Assembly: GCA_021234155.1 (NCBI GenBank) | Contig: JAJEKV010000061.1 | Coordinates: 7,980,545 to 8,044,544 of the forward strand | DNA from: Isoetes taiwanensis | Taxonomy: Eukaryota; Streptophyta; Lycopodiopsida; Isoetales; Isoetaceae | DNA length: 64,000 nt | Direction of reading: 5' to 3' | In this document: positions 24,650 to 35,450 of the stretch, piece after piece | Layout of the letters: every line of letters begins with the position of its first letter | Numbering within the stretch: the first letter of the stretch is position 1 | Program-made: the position numbers and the translations under genes | The notes under the pieces: model-generated | Told to the model about the DNA's origin: nothing | Databases searched by the model: none | The model's input: the letters and a program-made list of their open reading frames with translations, nothing else

Positions 24650-25409
24650 TCAAGCCATGTATATTCCATGCCATAAATCTGAGGGTTGCAAATTTCTAGT
24701 CATGGTTCCCTTGATGCGTATCTCCACCACTCTATTTTCTCTTAGAAATGATGTTTTTCCATCTGCTTTTAGCTTCTTAACTCCCTCTAGAAGATGTCTC
24801 CTTTCTTTTTGCTGTTGTGGAATTAGATCGTCATTTAACCAAATTTGGTGACCTTTCAAGCTGTTTCTATTGTCCATGACTCTGTTTCTTGCTTGTATAG
24901 TATGGAATTTTAAAATGATTGATCTATGTACACCTTCCCTTTTTTTTTTTCCAATTCGGGAGCAGTACTTGATACCAGATTCATGGATATGTATAATTTC
25001 TTTAAATATATGGTCCAAAACCTGTTGCGTATTTTCTCTTGCAGTTTCTTGAAGTCCAAAAACCTTTATGTTCAATACCCTAAGAGCCCGCTCTTCTTGC
25101 TCCTCTGTTCTTTTTGCCAGAAATTAACATGATGCTTCAGATTGATAGAGATCTTGGTAAGTTTATCAACCACCTGGTCATGTTGTAGGACTTCTCTTTC
25201 AGATTTCAGTTGTTTAATTTCTTATTGCAGCTCCTAGTTTTGTGTTCTCAACTCATTGTTTTGTTCTATCGATTCTTGCAAAGGCTCTTGATAACGGTCA
25301 ATCTTTCAACCAATATGGATGTAGCCTTTGCTAGGTCTTCTCTGATCATGTTTTGCAGCTAATCCTGATTTGGATCATCTATCTCGTTAGATGACTTTCT
25401 CCTCTCCAT
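24650..25409 (-). pseudogene. LINE ORF1 protein, L1-ORF1p-like
   Basis: From ATG at 25,409 the frame reads an acidic/basic N-terminus (MERRKSSNEIDD), a stretch with coiled-coil character broken by stops and frameshifts between 25,080 and 25,260, then a 141-codon clean ORF with an RNA-binding-type core (RSIILKFHTIQARNRVMDN, QIWLNDDLIPQQQKERRHLL). Coiled coil plus this core is the layout of the L1 ORF1 RNA chaperone (Transposase_22 family). Typical flowering-plant L1 ORF1 proteins instead carry an RRM and zinc knuckle, so this LINE type is notable. It belongs with the RT fragment just below it. Confidence 0.55.
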
Positions 25410-26472
25410 CGGGAAGGCTACGAAAAGCCTTTGCTTTGTCGGCTTGCCGCTAGCGCCTAAAGAAAGGTAAATGGCCACCTAAGAACTCCTTCGTCATGCG
25501 GTTTTGCAGTACAAAAAGGACCTAAAAAGGTAATCAATATCTCTTAGTAAAGACAACATTATTTGCTTGCTTTGCTTTGCCTTTTCTTGCCATGTCTTAG
25601 CCTAGCTTAGTCCTCATGTTAATTCACCAAAATCAACATTTAGACCACTCCCTCGAGCTACCGTATTCATATCAACTCTTCCCTTCTTGAGAAGCAACTG
25701 ACCTCAGTTGTAACCACATACCACAAATTAAGCACCAACCCAATTTGTGACACTTAAGCACCAACTCAGTCCATTTATACTTGAGCACCAACTCAATCTA
25801 TTTTTAAGGTCCAAAACCTAGGATTATGATCTCACAAACACCACCAAGTATTCATTACGATCACAATTGTTGTGGCTAAGGATTTAAGTTAAGACACTCA
25901 AAGGATTGAATTTATCTACGGAGTTGGAATGCAATTAACAAGGTCTTAATTTGTACTAACTAAGTTTCTAAAAGCAAATATTAGGTAAGGCTTAAGAAAG
26001 AGTAATGGATTTTTGTTGAAGCACCAACCTCAACCAGTAGCACCAACTACTGTTCAAAATTTTAGATACCAATCTAAAATCTTCAATGTCATCCATTACT
26101 ATCAAGTATTTATGGCATGAACCATTATTATGCAAATATTAAATGGAATGAATGACCATCAGAAGGAAACAATAAAATTGGGCAACAACCACTTCATAAA
26201 GATTTAACAAATTCTCTATCCCCTACGTATAACCACAATTACAAGCAAACTGTAACCACCAGCAACTAGAAGCAATGGGACTCATAAAAGATGCAGCAAT
26301 GGGACTCATAAAAGATGCAGTTAATATTGTCAGGATATGGATTAGTTTAAATAGAGATAGATTTGTCGACCATAGATGTAAGGAGATGGATTATCAATTT
26401 TGGTTAGGCTTGATTTGAAGGAAATCCATTTTGGCAAAAGTTGATAAGGTAGGATAAGCTTAGTTCACATTG
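25410..26472. other. Intergenic
   Basis: No gene. A piece near 25,641-25,672 repeats a motif of 7,358-7,388 (dispersed repeat). At 26,271-26,318 a 24-bp unit beginning AGCAATGGGACTCATAAAAG occurs twice in tandem. Confidence 0.5.
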
Positions 26473-26477
26473 CTTAG

Positions 26478-26651
26478 TAAAGAAATTAGTCATGCAAGAC
26501 AATCACAGAGAGGAAAACGCAGTTTGGTGGAATAGGTAGATGGATCTTGTATTGAATAGAAACATATACAAAAGTATGCATCAGAGATGCGACGGTTCAG
26601 TTATGCCAGGTGGACAGACCATGGCTGACACTATATTTCCATATTTTATCA
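26478..26651 (-). repeat. 3' LTR of the copia element
   Basis: 174 bp, matched by the copy at 31,285-31,458 with five transitions. It is bounded by the target duplication on its outer side and by the polypurine tract (minus-strand AAGTGGGAG, 26,652-26,660) on the inner side. Confidence 0.93.
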
Positions 26652-26659
26652 CTCCCACT

Positions 26660-28557
26660 TCAGCCTGGATCTGTCATAATCTTCAGTAAGTATCTGTCAT
26701 GCTGAAATTTATCTCGAGCAAGTGCTTTAGTCATTATGTCAGCTAGCATCTCCATAGTTGGGCAGTATAAGAAACTGATCACACCATTTTGAACTTGGTC
26801 TTTTATAAAATGATATCTTGTTCCAATGTGATGAGTTCTTGGATGATACTTTAGAGAGTTAGCCATAGCAATTGCACTTTGATTATTACCATATAATAAA
26901 GTAGGTGCTTGTTGCTCCAACATAATTCCTCTCAACAGTTGACGTAACCAGATTGCTTCTTGTGCAGCAAAGATAGTTGCAACATATTCAGATTCTGTAC
27001 TAGATAGTGCCACTATTGTCTGTTTTTTACTCTTCCACGATATAACAGAATCTTCAAGAAAGAAGACAAATCCGGAAGTAGATCTTCTAGTATCCTGTTC
27101 GCCTGCCCAATCTGAATCAGTATATCCAACCAATCTGAATGATTCTTTATCATCAACTCTAAGATAATATAAAGCATGATCCCTTGTTCCTTGAAGATAT
27201 CGCATAATGCGTTTCACTGCTGTCCAATGTGCTTCATCTGGATTTTCCAAGAACTGGCTAACCACTCCCACTGCATATGACAAGTCTAGTCTTGTACATA
27301 TTGCTAGATAAATCAAGCAACCCACAGCGTGTCGATAAGGAACCTGACGCAGTGAGACTGGTAACTGGTTTGCTATCTTGCCTGTTGAATCTTTTAAGCA
27401 CATCATCAATATATTTGCTTTGAACTAACCTCAACCAACCCTCTTCACGATTTCTCACCACCTGTATGCCAAGACAATAACTGATCTCCCCCATGTCTTT
27501 CATGTCGAATTCTGTGGAGAGCTGCTCTTTCGCTTGAAGTAATGAAGACATATGATTTGCAAGAAGGATACAATCATCAACGTACAAGGCGACAATCACA
27601 TCCCACGGTTTTAACATAAACATTGCCATCTGCCTCAGTACCTGTAAAACCAAGAGACAAAAGATAAGCATTAATACGATCATACCGTGCCATGGGGGAT
27701 TGCTTGAGCCCGTATAATGCTTTGTTCAACTTGCAAACAAGATGTTCTTGGCCGCTTTTGACATAACCTTCAGGTTGGGAAATAAAAATCTCCTCTTGAA
27801 GCTCTCCATGAAGAAAATCCATTTGGTGTACTTCAAGATTAGCATGAGCAGCAAAAGCAAGCAGGATTCGAATGGAAGACATACGCACTACATGTGAGAA
27901 TGTGTCAAAGAAATCAATGCCTTCCACTTGAGAGAAACCTCTCGCAACAAACCTTGCCTTCCACCGCTCTACTTTGCCAGCTGCATCTCGCTTAACCTTA
28001 AACAACCATTTGGTGCTGACCACGTTGCGCCCAGGCGGAAGATGAGCAAGCTCCCACGTGTCATTCTTCATCAAAGAGGCATATTCTTCATCCATAGCTT
28101 TCTGCCACTCACTTGTATTCTCTCCTTCTAAAGCTTCTTGAACACTTGCAGGTTCAAGGAGAGCAGGATCAGCACTGACCATTAAGCCTCTTGATTTCGT
28201 TCTCCTAAGAGGTGACTCTCTTGCTTCAATCGCTTTGGTGCTAAGATAGCTAGTGCGGCCAGATTTGGTAGTGCCTCTATTTGGCCGAGGATCACTCTGT
28301 ATGGGCGTGGGCCTCCTCCGATTGACACTGTCATAAATTAATGGATGCCCTTGCGAAATTATACTTGGGACTTCCTCAATATCCATGATTGGTTGTGCAT
28401 GCATTGGGGGCTGATTTTCTGCTATCATAGAAGGGGTATCTTTGACTTGTATGGTTTCCTGACTCACACCACTTGACGATGCTTCATGTGTGAAGGTGGG
28501 TGGCTGAAAATCAGACTCTAAATCTCCCACTAGAGTGTTATCCATCATCATCATGCA
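26660..28557 (-). pseudogene. Copia reverse transcriptase and RNase H
   Basis: This follows the integrase after an in-frame TAG. From 28,554: a variable linker, then the RT start (EWQKAMDEEYASL, WLFKVKRDAAG), YGLKQSP near 27,710 and YVDD catalytic motif near 27,580, now in another frame (shift near 27,600). A second break near 27,360 is accompanied by loss of part of the usual spacer. The RNase H end then reads YTDSDWAG, STSGFVFFL, LSSTESEY and WLRQLL. The block around DFLHGELQEE lacks about four residues found in the family. The final TGA (26,660-26,662) touches the polypurine tract. With both frame breaks it cannot give active RT. Confidence 0.9.
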
Positions 28558-30800
28558 CTAATCATCAAGTGTATCAAAGTCATCCAAACTGGGGAAGCTA
28601 TGCAGAAACTTGTTGGAGGTACTCCCACTATGCTGCACACCCATGCCAAATGCTCCCCCATACAATTCATGTTCATTGAAGATGACATCTCTACTAATCA
28701 ATAGTGTTCTTCCAAGCGAGCTATATAATCTGTATACCTTCGCCTCAGTTGCATATCCAACAAGCACACATTTTTCACTTTGCATATCCAACTTCTTCCT
28801 TTTCTCTTTATGAACATGGACATAAGCAACACATCCGAATATCCGAATATGGCTAAGGGCTGGCTTCTTTCCTGTCCATGCTTCATATGGGGTAATGCCA
28901 TTCACTCCGGACGCAGGCAACCTATTTCTCAAGTAACTTGCTGTTGTTACTGCTTCTCCCCAGAACATGTTAGGCATACTAGCAAAATTCAACATTGCTT
29001 TAGCACTTTCCATCAAGGTCCTGTTCATGCGTTCTGCAACTCCATTTTGTTGCGGAGTATATGGAGTTGTGTGCTGGTGAATAATGCCTGTCTCCTTGCA
29101 ATATTGATCAAATTCCCCTGAAAAATACTCTCCACCACCATCGCTTCGCAGGACCTTAATTAATTGCCCTGTTTGTCTTTCCATTTGAATGCGGAACTCT
29201 CTAAACATAGCTAGTACTTCAGATTTTCTGGCAAGAAGTCTGACTGTCACAAACCTGGAAACGTCATCGATGAAGGTCAACGTATAGCGTTTCCTTCCCA
29301 TAGTCATGGTATGCATTGGCCCACATATGTCAGAGTGTACAATCTCCAAAGGTGCACTGGCTCTCCCACTTTCTCCTACTGGAAATGATGTTCTACTATG
29401 TTTTCCCATCACGCACGCCTCACAGAATTCAAGCATATCATCTTCAAAGGGTTCAAGATCTAGTTTCTTAAGTGCTTGAATATTTGGATGTCCCATTCTA
29501 TTATGCCATTGTTGAATGTGTGTCACATTTGCCTTCACTACTAGTGCTTGTGCTGGATCCTTCATTCTTGCATCAAGCCTATAAAGACTATCCACTCGTG
29601 TGCCATTTGCAATTTGATCTCCAAACTCATCAAATATAGTGCATTTAGTTTTTGTAAAGAGGGCACTTAAACCTGTATCCGCAATTTTCCCTACTGATAA
29701 TAAGGATTGCGTCAACCCTGGCACATAATGCACATTTTGTATCTCCTGGACCTTTGCTCCACACTGGACCATTATTGAGCCTCTCCCACTGATCTTAAGT
29801 GATCTACCATCCCCTATGTAGACCTGTCTCTTATTTGTAAAGGGCTCAAATGTATGAAAAACTTCTCTGATTAGAGTCATGTGCATGGATGCACCAGAGT
29901 CCAGCCACAAGACTCTATCTTCTCCACTGCCTGGAGAGTTTCGCACCATAAATAACTTCCCATCATGCCTGACATCCCTGGTTCCTCTTTCTTCACTACG
30001 GGCTCTGAAGCTGTTACGATCATTTGGCACTCTGACTCTACAATCTCTTGCTATATGTCCTGGTTTGTTACATCTATAGCAGGGCCCTTTGCTGGTTCTC
30101 TCCACTCTCCCACTGCTTTCAGATCTCCTTCTGTCATAGGATCCCTTACTTGTCCCTGCTCCAACAGATCCAAATATAATGGGCTTCTTCCCAAGCCAAG
30201 GCTTCTTCCTTTTTGTGAAGAAAGCAGCATTCTTTGATTCCCCTTTCATCTTCAACTTCCTCTCCTCTTGAAGTAAAGCTGATACTATGGAATTCTGGTT
30301 TGGGATATTTGTTAGTGTGGTCATTGCTTGCCCAAATTCAAGTGTAAGTCCCGTAAGCAACACTGCCATCTGATCTTCCACATGGACGATTGACTTTACA
30401 CGTGCCAGGCGCACCACCAAAGATCGCAGCCTGCTTAAGAATTCTGCCACACTTTCCCTCGATTCCATCGTAATTGCAAACAATTGCTGCTTTAAAGATA
30501 ATTCATAGTTTTTCCCTGATCCGCCAAATGCCTTAGTAAGGTCATCCCAATTAGTTTTAGCATTCTTCTGCAAATCAACTAGATGGACATAGCCTTCTCC
30601 CAGTGCCAGTCCTATGGTAGTGACCGCCTTTTTATCCCTTTTCTCCCACTCAAGGGCTTTGTCAACATCTGCTGGTTTGGGTTCACTACCGTCAACTAAT
30701 CCCCATGTGGATTCCCTCATTAACACCATTTGTAATTTCAAGGACCAGGTATGAAAATTTTCCCCAGTAAATTTTTCCAGGAATTTTTCTAGAAACTTAT
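28558..30800 (-). pseudogene. Copia gag, protease and integrase ORF
   Basis: One long open frame (first Met at 30,741; homology extends upstream to about 30,800, with FTGENFHTW before that Met). Domains in order: copia gag (UBN2 type), zinc knuckle CYRCNKPGHIARDC, aspartic protease start LWLDSGASMHMT, pre-integrase WHNRMGHPN with CEACVMGKHSRTSFP, and the integrase core with VHSDICGP, LRSDGGGEY and the Glu of NGVAERMNRT, so D, D and E are all present. It ends at TAG 28,558-28,560, in the same frame as the RT that follows. The true gag start upstream seems lost to a frameshift near 30,820. Gag to integrase is intact enough to have been translated recently. Confidence 0.9.
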
Positions 30801-30867
30801 CAATGCTCTGTGTTTGTCATTTCGAAATTCAGAGGAATTGAAATTTATGAAATACCTTTGTAATTCT

Positions 30868-31266
30868 TCAATGGAAGGATAATCGTTCAAAAACACTCCT
30901 ACGGTTTGATGGAAACCGGTTGATTTGTTCTTTGGATACAACAACCTGGGGAATAATCTTCTGTTTTAGGGTAGCAATCTTCTGTGTTGGCTGCCGCTTA
31001 TGAACAAATCCTCCATATTTGGGCTGATATTTGGGCTGATATTCTGGGTTATATTTGGGCTGATCATCCTTAAAAGGTCGCTGCTGCAAGAACTGATTCT
31101 GCCTATTTTTGGGCTGGGAAACCTTATTTGGTTTCTGATCTTTAATTAAATTTTGGATTCTGGAAGATGCCGTCTGTGATTTGCGCTGTTGTCGCCGGTG
31201 ATTGATTGTAAGCAAGGCAAGACGAATTTTTATTTCTCTCCTACGCTCGTCCTTTCTCTTACCCAT
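30868..31266 (-). CDS. Basic 132-aa leader ORF between primer site and gag
   Basis: The ATG at 31,266 lies only six bases downstream of the primer-binding site. The product is rich in Lys, Arg and Gln, starts MGKRKDERRREIKIRLALL and has a short Q-P-K-Y repeat in its middle (QPKYNPEYQPKYQPKYGG). It shares no motif with copia gag, which begins separately downstream. A nucleic-acid-binding leader protein is one reading; read-through of an untranslated leader is the other. It ends about 70 bp before the first gag-like residues. No family recognised. Confidence 0.4.
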   Translation of the reverse strand: MGKRKDERRREIKIRLALLTINHRRQQRKSQTASSRIQNLIKDQKPNKVSQPKNRQNQFLQQRPFKDDQPKYNPEYQPKYQPKYGGFVHKRQPTQKIATLKQKIIPQVVVSKEQINRFPSNRRSVFERLSFH

Positions 31267-31272
31267 CGCTGG

Positions 31273-31284
31273 GCTCTGATACCA
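31273..31284 (-). other. Primer-binding site (initiator tRNA-Met type)
   Basis: Minus-strand TGGTATCAGAGC directly abuts the 5' LTR; this is the usual plant copia match to the 3' end of initiator tRNA-Met. Confidence 0.92.
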
Positions 31285-31458
31285 TAAAGAAATTAGTCAT
31301 GCAAGACAATCACAGAGAGGAAAACGCAGTTTGGTGGAATAGGTAGATGGATTTTGTATTGAATAGAAACATATACAAAAGTACGCATCAGAGATGCGAT
31401 GGTTCAGTTATGCCAGGTGGATAGATCATGGCTGACACTATATTTCCATATTTTATCA
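31285..31458 (-). repeat. 5' LTR of the copia element
   Basis: 174 bp, the partner of 26,478-26,651, followed on the outer side by the CTTAG target duplication. No clear TATA box is seen within this short LTR, so promoter strength is uncertain. Confidence 0.93.
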
Positions 31459-31463
31459 CTTAG

Positions 31464-33214
31464 TCCAAATCATCTGTATCTAGTAAATTCATATATGTTT
31501 CCTGCAATCTATATTTCTTACAATAGAAAAGAATCACCATACATAGATTCATGCGCAACTCGAAAATGATCTCTTTCTTTTAACAGGATTATATTGATAG
31601 ACTAGATCAAGAAATTATAAATTTAAATTCATAGACTGGATGCTTGAATGGAAGACTATAAGCTTCCAATATTGTGCAGTTCTAGCTTACTTTAGCCCAT
31701 TAACAAAATTAACAAGTTCGGAGTGCTTAAAGGGGTGATCATCATATCGACTCCCCATTATTTTAAAACCACATGGGATATCTGCAATTATAAGAGTGAA
31801 GTCTTGAGGCTTGATAGTCCCAACTTGAATGAAGTCCCTTTGGACAATAGAGTTGTAGATTGTTTTGGTCGAACAAAACAAGTTGTTCATAGTCGATTGT
31901 TTTGGTCGAACAAACTGAATTGTGCATAGTCATATTTCCCTCCTAGTTAATTAACCTACTTTGGGTATGACATCTGTGTTTCTTGAATCATGCAAAAACC
32001 CCTTATCTGCCACTATTTATAAGAAAAAACCTCTTCCCATGTATTCCACCCATTTCTGTACATATATATTCCATTGAATCTTTCTACATAATCAATTTCT
32101 TGCAAATGAATATTTATAATAAAAATAAAAGCTTAAATAATTTTTCTATAATAGTGATAAATATTTTATTCTAGCATATTTTGAGCATTTGAACAGTAAA
32201 AATGCGATTATTATGGGATAATGAACAAGGCCTTTAGCAATTACAGAAAGACACCTTAGTGTATCTAATATTTCACACGCGGCTGTTAGAGTATTTGTGT
32301 TTCTTGTTTTTTAGTAAGTACGCGTAGACCATTATTGCATTCACTAAGATGATTCTAGGCATAACACAGGTGCAACCTTTTATTTCCCTCTATTATATAT
32401 TTAAGCTATCTTTAGTTGGGACATTCGAACAACTATTAATGATCTACCCATGCCCATAGATTGAGGATGTGAATACTGGAGCTATTTGGTTTAGATGGAA
32501 AGGCAGTTTTAACTTGAAAGACATTTTCTATGTATTGTCTTCCAAGAAATCTCATCGTTTTGTTGATAACTCAATTCCCTAATGCTTACACTTATCCATT
32601 GACCTTAGATGACATTCAATAGGTACTGATATTGGCTTCCTAAATTTCATTCCACAACGAATTCCACAAGAGAAAAGGTAGCAAAGGCTTTATGTTTAAG
32701 CAGTTTTGGATGCTAGAAGTCATGATCTAAGGGGTTTATAAGGCCATAGCAAAATGGGTGAGAAATCAAAAGAATCATTCATAACAAGAGAAATCACTCA
32801 AGTTATCCCTCAATAAATATGTAGTGTAATTATATGATCTTTACAAATTCAAAAGACTCTCTACCAAATTTTCTTTGAATTTGGCCTTAATCATAAACCC
32901 CAAATTCATTGATAGATCGAATCAAAATTGCAGTTTTTATGCAGATTTAGACTTGGTCGGGTTCAATTGAATTTCACATACTTCAATTCAAAAGAAGAAT
33001 TTGATTTCATTTGAGCATCTTTCATATATTGATACTTTATGCTATGTACAAGAAGCAGAGATACCTCGGCAGTCAAAGCGAGTTAATAGATATGTTATCA
33101 TGTTTGTTCTTAAACAATATTTGCTTGACCAAACCCACATAATTTTATTGCCATTTTGGTTGCCTAGAAAGCCTAGCTTCTGTTTTCTGTAATTTTAATA
33201 ACCTCTTGTGTTTT
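31464..33214. other. Intergenic, AT-rich
   Basis: No gene. At 31,858-31,930 a 37-bp unit beginning GATTGTTTTGGTCGAACAAA is duplicated in tandem. A 63-codon plus ORF at 33,001-33,192 has no motif. Confidence 0.5.
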
Positions 33215-33425
33215 TGTTACTTAAAGAGTTTGAGTACTATCTTCCATGCTTTGCTGCCAAATGTACATTTATGACCAATGATCTTGAAAGTATTGATCTT
33301 ATCATAGGCATGGCTTGGCATAAACACTACAATCCAATAATTGATTGAGCTATTGGTATAGCAATGTTAGCTTTGGATGGCAGGGGAAAAAGACCTTTGA
33401 GTTTGCCGAGTAATTTCAATTGCAT
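33215..33425 (+). pseudogene. Ty3/gypsy protease-region fragment
   Basis: A short plus-strand run reads LKEFEYYLPCFAAKCTFM, then IDLIIGMAWHKHYNPIID and, past a stop, further hydrophobic residues. The last part matches the end of gypsy retropepsin-like domains (DVILGMDWL..y...ID). The catalytic DTG part is not seen. An isolated relic. Confidence 0.45.
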
Positions 33426-35450
33426 TATATAGATACCCATGAAGGCCTTTGTTTTTCTGATTAATTACGTCTTATTTATTTGAAGCGTCATTGATATTTG
33501 TTGAATAACACAAGTTGATGCGCTATAGATAAGATAAGATAAGATAAGAAGAAACCGAGTAGCACAAACCAAACTACATTCAATTTGGGTGTGAAAAAGA
33601 ATAGTGAAGATGAGGGAAATGGCGGGCTCATGGCCTGACTATACCCCATCTTCGATACAAATCTGCTAGTTAGTGTCCTGATTCGTTCATTACATTCACT
33701 TTATACTATCTTCATTACATGTCAAAGTTAACTCTCTTCCCTTCCACAAATATAGCTTATTATTATACCGCATGTTTTTGTAGTTGTTTTGATGATGATT
33801 AGAAAGGCCTCCAAATTCTACATATAGCAATATATTTTGTAGCTTGCTCAACTTAAATTCTTTGCTCTTATGCCCCCATTTGCTTTAATTGTGTTACTGA
33901 TGAAAGCCATGACTTAAAAAACCAATACAACCAAAGGAAAACCATTAGACCATTGCACCATGTGATTAAAAACTCAATGAAAGATATAAAAACTAAAAGA
34001 AACATCCAACGACCTAGGTAGCCCAAAGTGCCTCTCATTTCGATAACGTTCAATTATGATCTGGGATGCTTATAATTTTGAAATGTGTATAGGTCGACAT
34101 TGTTTGGAATATGATACATGGACTTGAACCCTACCCGAAAAATAGCATTCGAACAACAATGTTTTTACCAATACAGCTGACAATCCAATGTAAAGATTTA
34201 AAAAATAAATAAATAAATAAATAAAATAAAATAAAATCAATATTCTAAAGACAATGCTTTCAAATGGGATTAACTTCTCAAATTTACACTCACCTTTATT
34301 TATTTTTTAATTATATGATTGTCTCATTATGAAATGGTTTTGAGTATAGTCCTTTGAACAACTAATCGATTTCCCTCGAGGATCCCAAGTTATTATGGTA
34401 GACATATTAAGCATAAGTTGATTAATATTGTGCTTCGAGTCTTTAACCATAGGACGGAGTTCATTTCTCACTAATTTTCCAATTTCCTCTCCATCATCAA
34501 TGATGAAGTTTGAAGATCTAAGTTATGCCAAATTTGGATGATATGGTTAGAACATGAAAAGATCCTAGGTAGAAGCAATAATGAAGTAGAATTATATGTC
34601 CTTGGATTGACTGCTACTTCCTATTATTCTCTTACACTTGCATTACTTCTTGCTCCCTTTTACCTTGGGCGGGCAAGATAGCGAGTATTTGAAGTTGTAA
34701 GTTATAGTCAATTATAAAATTTTATAAATATAGGTTTTGAAAAGCTCAATGTCAGTATTGTAGAGTCGAATTTTATTTCTTGGTAACACAATAAAAACAA
34801 GTAGGATGCTATTATGTCATCGTACTCAAGCATAACTAACATGTATATATAAAATACCATTGTAGTGAAAAAACTAATGATATATATTACATTTTATGAA
34901 AGTTGGCATCATGGCACCGAATGATTAAGAACATTGACATGATATAATACAATGCTAAAGAAGTCTTCATCATAGAACCCACTAGCTAACTAAAATGCTT
35001 GTATCTATATGTATAGACAAATCTTGGTCAATAAAGTGAGCTTAATTAATAAAACTTTAAATTTCACAATGTTTACTCTACTGGCAGTGGCGATAATCTT
35101 TGTCACATATACACTATCACAATGACATTATATTAATAGCCTTTGCCAGCACATGAGGCATGAAAAATGAGAGACATTGCGAATTTATATGTGACTTTAA
35201 CTTTGGCTCAAGGGTAGATCTACTGGGGCACAAGAATCCAGCAGAACTACCAAGGGTATTATAGAAGCAACATAATCTAAGCATCTCTGAGCACAAGGGT
35301 GCTGAGGAAGCAACATTTAATTAGACTTGATGGAGCATTAAACAAGACGAGAAATGTAAGGAAATGAATCTAGCACCATGCTAGACATCTCACATGAGGT
35401 GTGGAAAAAATAGAGTATAGAGAGTGGGGCAGACATAATGATAGGAAAAT
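33426..35450. other. Intergenic, simple repeats and a possible tRNA-derived SINE
   Basis: ATAAG repeats at about 33,526-33,549 and AAAT repeats at about 34,203-34,236. On minus, 34,120-34,190 has a pol-III-like pair: an A-box-like TCAGCTGTATTGG and, about 40 bases on, a B-box-like GGTTCAAGTCC. No intact cloverleaf can be drawn, so a decayed tRNA or the head of a SINE is likelier than a tRNA gene. Nothing else is recognised. Confidence 0.4.

Larger units (their letters stand above)
26473..31463 (-). mobile_element. Ty1/copia LTR retrotransposon with 5-bp target-site duplication
   Basis: A structurally complete element on the minus strand: CTTAG target duplication at 26,473-26,477 and 31,459-31,463, 174-bp LTRs at both ends, an iMet-type primer site next to the 5' LTR, a polypurine tract next to the 3' LTR, and gag, protease, integrase, RT and RNase H in copia order (integrase before RT). 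The two LTRs differ at five positions, all C/T transitions (about 2.9%), so insertion is not ancient. The LTR ends are TGATAAA...CTTTA on the minus strand, so the usual terminal CA is TA. The LTRs are unusually short for a plant copia. The coding region has one in-frame stop and at least two frame breaks, so the copy cannot move on its own. Confidence 0.93.

Noticed and set aside
28610-30237. Plus-strand ORFs opposite copia gag-pol
   Set aside because: Antisense shadows of a clear copia frame, with no motif of their own.
34109-34190. tRNA gene on minus
   Set aside because: B-box-like and A-box-like words are present, but acceptor and anticodon stems do not pair; kept only as a possible SINE head.
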